DNA of 64,000 bases, taken from positions 3,378,501 to 3,442,500 of the forward strand of contig NZ_CP016450.1 of assembly GCF_001713395.1 (NCBI RefSeq), in the 5' to 3' direction. Below are positions 59,519 through 64,000 of the stretch, one piece after another. How positions within the stretch are numbered: position 1 is the first letter of the stretch; each line of letters starts with the position of its first letter. The position numbers and the translations under genes were made by a program. The notes under the pieces were generated by a model. It did no database searches and was not told the DNA's origin. It saw only the letters and a program-made list of their open reading frames with translations. The stretch comes from Sinorhizobium sp. RAC02. Lineage in GTDB: Bacteria > Pseudomonadota > Alphaproteobacteria > Rhizobiales > Rhizobiaceae.

Positions 59519-62191
59519 TTATCGTCCCGATATTTCGTCTTCCGTCGGCACGAGGATCTCGCGCTTGCCGGCGTGGTTTGCGGGGCCGATCAGCCCCTCC
59601 TTCTCCATGCGCTCGATCAGCGAGGCGGCGCGGTTGTAGCCGATGCCGAGGCGGCGCTGGATGTAGGATGTCGAGGCCTTGCCGTCACGCAGCACCACGG
59701 CCACCGCCTGGTCGTACGGATCGTCCGAATCGTCGAGATTGGCAGTACCGGCGGGACCATGCCCGTCGTCACCGTCCTCGTCGTCGTCCGCGGTGATCGC
59801 GTCGAGATATTGCGGTGCGCCCTGCGTCTTCAGGTGCGCCACGACAGCTTCCACCTCGCCGTCCGAGACGAAGGGGCCGTGCACGCGCTGGATGCGCCCG
59901 CCGCCGGCCATGTAGAGCATGTCACCCATGCCGAGCAGCTGTTCGGCGCCCTGTTCACCCAGAATGGTGCGGCTGTCGATCTTCGAGGTCACCTGGAAGG
60001 AGATGCGGGTCGGGAAGTTCGCCTTGATCGTGCCGGTGATGACGTCGACCGAAGGACGCTGCGTTGCCATGATGACGTGGATGCCGGCGGCACGCGCCAT
60101 CTGGGCAAGCCGCTGGACGGCGCCTTCGATGTCCTTGCCGGCGACCATCATCAGGTCGGCCATTTCGTCGATGATGACGACGATATAGGGCATCGGCTGG
60201 AGATCGAATTCCTCGGTCTCGTACATCGCCTCCCCGGTCTGGCGGTCGAAGCCGGTTTGCACGGTGCGGCTGATCTGCTCGCCCTTGGCCAGCGCCTGCT
60301 CGACGCGGCTGTTGAAGCCGTCGATGTTGCGCACGCCGATCTTCGACATCTTCTTGTAGCGCTCCTCCATCTCGCGCACCGTCCATTTGAGGGCGACGAC
60401 GGCCTTCTTCGGATCGGTGACGACGGGGGAGAGCAGGTGCGGGATGCCGTCATAGACGGAAAGTTCCAGCATCTTCGGGTCGATCATGATCAGCCGGCAC
60501 TGTTCCGGCCTCAACCGGTAGAGCAGCGACAGGATCATGGTGTTGATGGCGACCGACTTGCCAGAGCCGGTGGTGCCGGCAACGAGCAGGTGGGGCATCT
60601 TGGCGATATCGGTAATGACCGGCTCGCCGCCGATCGTCTTGCCGAGTGCCATGGCGAGTTTCGTCTTGCTGGTCTCGAAATCGCGGCTGGCGATGAGTTC
60701 GCGAAGATAGACGGTTTCGCGGGTCTGGTTCGGCAGCTCGATGCCGATGGCGTTGCGGCCCGGCACGACGGCGACACGGGCGGCGATCGCGCTCATCGAG
60801 CGGGCGATGTCGTCGGCGAGGCCGATGACGCGCGACGACTTGATGCCGGGTGCGGGCTCCAGTTCGTAAAGCGTGACGACCGGGCCGGGGCGGACATGGA
60901 TGATCTCGCCCTTGACGCCGAAATCCTCCAGCACGCCTTCCAGCATGCGGGCATTCTGCTCCAGCGCGTCGGCGGACAAAGTGGTGTCGCGCACCTGGCC
61001 GCGCGGTTCGGCGAGCAGATGGATCGGCGGCAGCGCAAAACCATCCGGGCCGACGAAGGAGGTCTGCGCCTCGCGCTCGATGCGCTGGCCGGGTTTCGGT
61101 CGAGCGGCGGGCGGTGCCACGCGGGCCGTTGTGGCAGGCGCCGTCTGCCGGGGCGGCGCACGGCGTGGCGCCCAGTCGGCAGCGATGTCGTCGGAATCGT
61201 CGTCCGAGAGGATGCCGCTCGGACGGACGAGCGGCTCGTCCATGTCGAAGGGCACATCGTCATCGTCGGTGGCCATCGGGGGGGCGGCGACCACGCGGCG
61301 GCCGTCCAGCGAGGGTTCGACGCGCTCGATGGCGCGGGCCGGCGTGCGGGCCCGTGCCGGTTCGTTCAGCGTGCCGAATTCGTCCTCGTTGAAATCGTAG
61401 GGCTGCTCGATGCCGCGCGCCCTGCGGCGCTGGTTGCCGAGGCCGAAGAGGCGGCGCATGCGGGCGTGGCCGGTGTACCAGGCGTGGGTCATCGCGCCGG
61501 CGAGAACGGTGAGCGGACCTTCCCGCTCGTCGTCGTCATCCTCGTTGCCCTCGGCAATGGTGCGGGCCCGGCTCGCCGTCGGGACGGGAGCGAAATCCTC
61601 CTCGTCGTCGATCGAGACGGAGCCGATCAGGCCCGCGCTGAACACCATCGACCAGGCGGCGGGGATGGCGATGATGCCGCCGAGGATGCTCGCAAACACA
61701 CCGGTCGGGTAAGCGCCGGTGAAGAGGGCGGGGAAGCGCAGGATCATGTCGCCGAAGACGCCGCCAAGCCCGGTCGGCAGCGGCCAGGTGACGGGGGCGG
61801 GCACGCAGGACAATGCTGCGGAAGCGAGGATCGCGCCGCCGAGCCAGGCGCCGGCGCGTTGCGGTACGCGGTTAAAGCGCCGGCCGCTGATCAGCGCCAG
61901 GCCCCAGGCGACGACCGGCAGCAGTGCGATCACGCTGGCAAGGCCGAAGAACTGCATGAAGAGATCGGCGAAGACGGCGCCGGGATAACCGAGGATATTG
62001 GCCGGCGTGCCGCCCGAGGCATAGGAGAGGCTGGGGTCGGCGACGTTCCAGGTGGAGAGCGCTGCAATGGCGAGGGCGAGACCGAGGAAGACGCAGAGCC
62101 CGAACAGGATCTGCGTCTGTCGCCAGACGAATGCTGACAGAACGAAACGGTCGTGACGGTTATCCAGTCCTGCCGAAATGCTTCTGCTCAT
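59519..62191 (-). CDS. ftsK: DNA translocase FtsK
   Basis: FtsK couples septation to chromosome dimer resolution. The 890-residue protein has four N-terminal membrane helices (about 25-190), an acidic, Pro/Ala-rich linker (to about 385), the motor domain with Walker [15 protein letters not shown] near 552 and Walker [15 protein letters not shown] near 660, and a C-terminal winged helix ([20 protein letters not shown]) that reads KOPS sites. The linker is shorter than in E. coli. ATG 62191 lacks a strong ribosome site. Confidence 0.96.
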   Translation of the reverse strand: MSRSISAGLDNRHDRFVLSAFVWRQTQILFGLCVFLGLALAIAALSTWNVADPSLSYASGGTPANILGYPGAVFADLFMQFFGLASVIALLPVVAWGLALISGRRFNRVPQRAGAWLGGAILASAALSCVPAPVTWPLPTGLGGVFGDMILRFPALFTGAYPTGVFASILGGIIAIPAAWSMVFSAGLIGSVSIDDEEDFAPVPTASRARTIAEGNEDDDDEREGPLTVLAGAMTHAWYTGHARMRRLFGLGNQRRRARGIEQPYDFNEDEFGTLNEPARARTPARAIERVEPSLDGRRVVAAPPMATDDDDVPFDMDEPLVRPSGILSDDDSDDIAADWAPRRAPPRQTAPATTARVAPPAARPKPGQRIEREAQTSFVGPDGFALPPIHLLAEPRGQVRDTTLSADALEQNARMLEGVLEDFGVKGEIIHVRPGPVVTLYELEPAPGIKSSRVIGLADDIARSMSAIAARVAVVPGRNAIGIELPNQTRETVYLRELIASRDFETSKTKLAMALGKTIGGEPVITDIAKMPHLLVAGTTGSGKSVAINTMILSLLYRLRPEQCRLIMIDPKMLELSVYDGIPHLLSPVVTDPKKAVVALKWTVREMEERYKKMSKIGVRNIDGFNSRVEQALAKGEQISRTVQTGFDRQTGEAMYETEEFDLQPMPYIVVIIDEMADLMMVAGKDIEGAVQRLAQMARAAGIHVIMATQRPSVDVITGTIKANFPTRISFQVTSKIDSRTILGEQGAEQLLGMGDMLYMAGGGRIQRVHGPFVSDGEVEAVVAHLKTQGAPQYLDAITADDDEDGDDGHGPAGTANLDDSDDPYDQAVAVVLRDGKASTSYIQRRLGIGYNRAASLIERMEKEGLIGPANHAGKREILVPTEDEISGR

Positions 62192-62544
62192 GGGGTACAG
62201 TCCGTGTTCACGCCAAGGAATATCGCATCATTTCCGCGCGATTCGCGGAGGTGCCTGACTGTGAACCCTACGAAGGAAGCCTTAATGGCGCGTTAACCAT
62301 GCGCCGCCCGAAGCCATATGAGACCGTGCTTTGCAGTGTGGAAACGAAAAGGGCCCGGACTTTGGGTCCGGGCCAAGGGCGGCATAGTTTCCTATGGCCG
62401 CGACGGGATCGTGGCGGCGGCTGGCAGGAGCAATTCCGCTTTTCTTCGAGCCGCGAAAATGCTCCTGCCCTTGGTTCTTACGCAGTTCCGGACGCAAAAC
62501 CGCTGCGCGTTTTTGCTGGAACTGCTTTAGCCGCCGCGAACTTT
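62192..62544. repeat. 353-base gap between ftsK and amtB packed with palindromes
   Basis: There is no gene here. Three inverted repeats occur. (a) GGCCCGGAC-TTTGG-GTCCGGGCC (62352-62374), followed on the minus strand by CTTTTCGTTT, a terminator for amtB. (b) GGCAGGAGCA (62423-62432) with TGCTCCTGCC (62460-62469). (c) GCAGTTCC (62482-62489) with GGAACTGC (62518-62525), enclosing GCAAAAC...GTTTTTGC, a relative of the repeat at 57709. The ftsK promoter should lie near 62200-62300, but I could not fix it. Confidence 0.65.
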
Positions 62545-63906
62545 TTACGAGTGGTAGGCCGCTTCGCCGTGGGACGACAGGTCGAGACCTTCGCGCTCGG
62601 CTTCGACGGAGACGCGCAGACCGACGACCATGTCGACGATCTTGTAGAGGATCGCCGAGACGACGCCGCACCAGACGATGGTGATGAGAACGGCGACGAT
62701 CTGGGTATAGGTCTGGGAGACGATGGAGAAGTCTGCTGCACCCGTGCCGCCAAGGCTCGGTGCGGTGAAGATGCCGGTGCCGACAGCGCCGATGATGCCG
62801 CCGATGCCGTGGACGCCGAAGACGTCAGCCGTGTCGTCGAAGCCGAACTTGTTCTTCACCGTGGAGACGAAGAAGTAGCAGACCGGCGAGGCGATGAGGC
62901 CAAGCACGATGGCGCCGATCGGACCGACCGAGCCGGCAGCCGGGGTGATGACGACGAGGCCGGCGATCATGCCCGAGGCAGCACCCAGCATCGAAGCCTT
63001 GCCGCGGGTGAAGTTTTCCGCCAGGCACCAGGCAACGATCGCGCCGGCGGTTGCGAGGAAGGTGTTGATCGTGGCGAGGACCGCACCGCCCGATGCTTCG
63101 AGGTTGGAGCCGGCATTGAAGCCGAACCAGCCGAACCAGAGCATTGCTGCACCGACGAGCGTGAGCGTCATCGAGTGTGGGGCCATCATGTCCTTGCCGA
63201 AGCCGGTACGCTTGCCGACCATGATCGCGCCGATAAGGCCCGCAACACCGGCATTGATGTGAACGACCGTGCCGCCGGCGAAGTCGAGAGCGCCCATGCC
63301 GAAGATCAGGCCATTGGCGTCCCAGACCATGTGAGCGATCGGGAAGTAGACGAAGGTTGCCCAGAGCACGGTGAACAGAATCACGGCCGAGAACTTGATG
63401 CGCTCCGCGAAGGCGCCGACGATGAGGGCCGGCGTGATGGCGGCGAACGTCATCTGGAAGGCGATGAAGGCATATTCATAGATCACGACGCCATCCGTGA
63501 AGGTGGCCGACGTGCTGTCGATCGTGACGCCCGACAGGAAGAGCTTTCCGAAGCCGCCGAAGTAGGCGCTCGTCGAGCCGCCGAAGGCGAACGAATAGCC
63601 ATAGACGACCCAGACGATCATCATGACGGCGCCGACGACCGTGCACTGCATCAGCACGGACAGCATGTTCTTGGCGCGCACTAGGCCGCCGTAGAACAGG
63701 CCGAGGCCCGGAACGAGCATGAACAGGACGAGGATGGTGGCGAGATACATGAAGGCGGTGTCGGCCTTGTCCGGAACCGGTGCCGCAGCAGCGGCTTCGG
63801 TGGCAGCTGGCGCTGCTTCCTGCGCGAAGGCGACAACGGGCGCAAACATGGCCGTCGTGGCGGCAGCCACGCGGGAAAGGGTATGAGAAAACTTGAATGA
63901 CGACAT
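62545..63906 (-). CDS. amtB: ammonium transporter
   Basis: AmtB is the trimeric ammonium channel. The 453-residue protein has a cleavable signal (about 1-28, ending PVVAFAQ) and eleven helices. Family motifs include GLGLFYGGLVRAKNMLSVLM, AGGTVVHINAGVAGL (pore histidine) and GAASGMIAGLVVITPAAG. ATG 63906 has GGGAG about 11 bases upstream. It follows glnK after 30 bases, the standard glnK-amtB operon, usually under nitrogen control. Confidence 0.95.
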   Translation of the reverse strand: MSSFKFSHTLSRVAAATTAMFAPVVAFAQEAAPAATEAAAAAPVPDKADTAFMYLATILVLFMLVPGLGLFYGGLVRAKNMLSVLMQCTVVGAVMMIVWVVYGYSFAFGGSTSAYFGGFGKLFLSGVTIDSTSATFTDGVVIYEYAFIAFQMTFAAITPALIVGAFAERIKFSAVILFTVLWATFVYFPIAHMVWDANGLIFGMGALDFAGGTVVHINAGVAGLIGAIMVGKRTGFGKDMMAPHSMTLTLVGAAMLWFGWFGFNAGSNLEASGGAVLATINTFLATAGAIVAWCLAENFTRGKASMLGAASGMIAGLVVITPAAGSVGPIGAIVLGLIASPVCYFFVSTVKNKFGFDDTADVFGVHGIGGIIGAVGTGIFTAPSLGGTGAADFSIVSQTYTQIVAVLITIVWCGVVSAILYKIVDMVVGLRVSVEAEREGLDLSSHGEAAYHS

Positions 63907-63936
63907 TGTAAATAGGCTCCCTGAAAGGCCGTTTGC

Positions 63937-64000
63937 TTAAAGCGCTTCGGAATCGGTTTCGCCGGTGCGGATGCGCACGGCGTGATCGATGGAGTAGACA
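63937..64000 (-). CDS. glnK: nitrogen regulatory protein P-II, C-terminal end
   Basis: The last 21 codons read VYSIDHAVRIRTGETDSEAL before TAA at 63939-63937. RIRTGETD is the conserved P-II C-terminus, and the position directly before amtB identifies GlnK. The rest of the gene is outside the window. Confidence 0.92.
   Translation of the reverse strand, partial: VYSIDHAVRIRTGETDSEAL

Overview
The window looks like a chromosomal segment of a Rhizobiaceae alphaproteobacterium (Rhizobium, Agrobacterium, Sinorhizobium or Shinella type). The evidence is the cyclic beta-1,2-glucan genes ndvB and ndvA, an aerobic-type cobJ/K/L/M cobalamin block, the ffh-aroQ-rpsP-rimM-trmD-rplS array, DUF2794 and DUF1223 proteins, high GC, and several families of rhizobial palindromic intergenic repeats. 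The genus cannot be fixed from sequence reading alone. I found no tRNA, rRNA, CRISPR, insertion sequence or prophage.

Layout. (1) 1-4.8 kb: end of cobJ, antisense cobK, cobL and cobM, then a LysR regulator divergent from a YeiH-type membrane protein. (2) 4.8-9.2 kb, read leftward: a cobalamin riboswitch, a 71-residue unknown protein, a 20-bp operator-like palindrome and metH. (3) 9.6-21 kb: the giant cyclic glucan synthase ndvB, an OpgC-type membrane protein, and the convergent exporter ndvA. (4) 21-31 kb: an orphan LuxR, pyruvate carboxylase, a GNAT, DUF2794 and DUF1223 proteins, and acnA. (5) 31.2-34.3 kb: the cytochrome c maturation genes ccmABCDG, with a large palindromic repeat between ccmA and ccmB. 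(6) 34.5-38.9 kb leftward: dapF-mtaB-ftsY-yciB. (7) 38.9-41.5 kb: a Tat-type metallo-hydrolase and an AT-rich, apparently foreign membrane/TPR gene. (8) 41.6-46.9 kb: ffh-aroQ-rpsP-rimM-trmD, a TauE/SafE exporter and rplS. (9) 46.9-52.5 kb: a caspase-like protease with a SPOR domain coupled to a peptidoglycan amidase, an amino-acid ABC importer lacking its ATPase, and a CASTOR/POLLUX-like channel. (10) 52.6-64 kb: leuC, sixA-like phosphatase, aldo/keto reductase, L,D-transpeptidase, a response regulator with a cyclic-nucleotide-binding protein, xthA, lolA, ftsK, amtB and the end of glnK.

How the genes fit together. Cobalamin synthesis genes sit next to the cobalamin-dependent methionine synthase, whose upstream region carries a cobalamin riboswitch and a separate operator-like palindrome. 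NdvB makes cyclic glucan, NdvA exports it and the OpgC-type protein probably decorates it. Signal-recognition-particle function is represented twice (ftsY, ffh). Several envelope functions occur (lolA, ldt, amidase plus SPOR-caspase, yciB, ftsK).

Most of the window is conserved housekeeping sequence. The parts least explained by known biology are the riboswitch/71-aa/metH control region, the SPOR-caspase plus amidase pair, the AT-rich gene at 40.2 kb, the ATPase-less ABC operon beside the CASTOR/POLLUX homologue, and the possibly leaderless 38-codon ORF before leuC.
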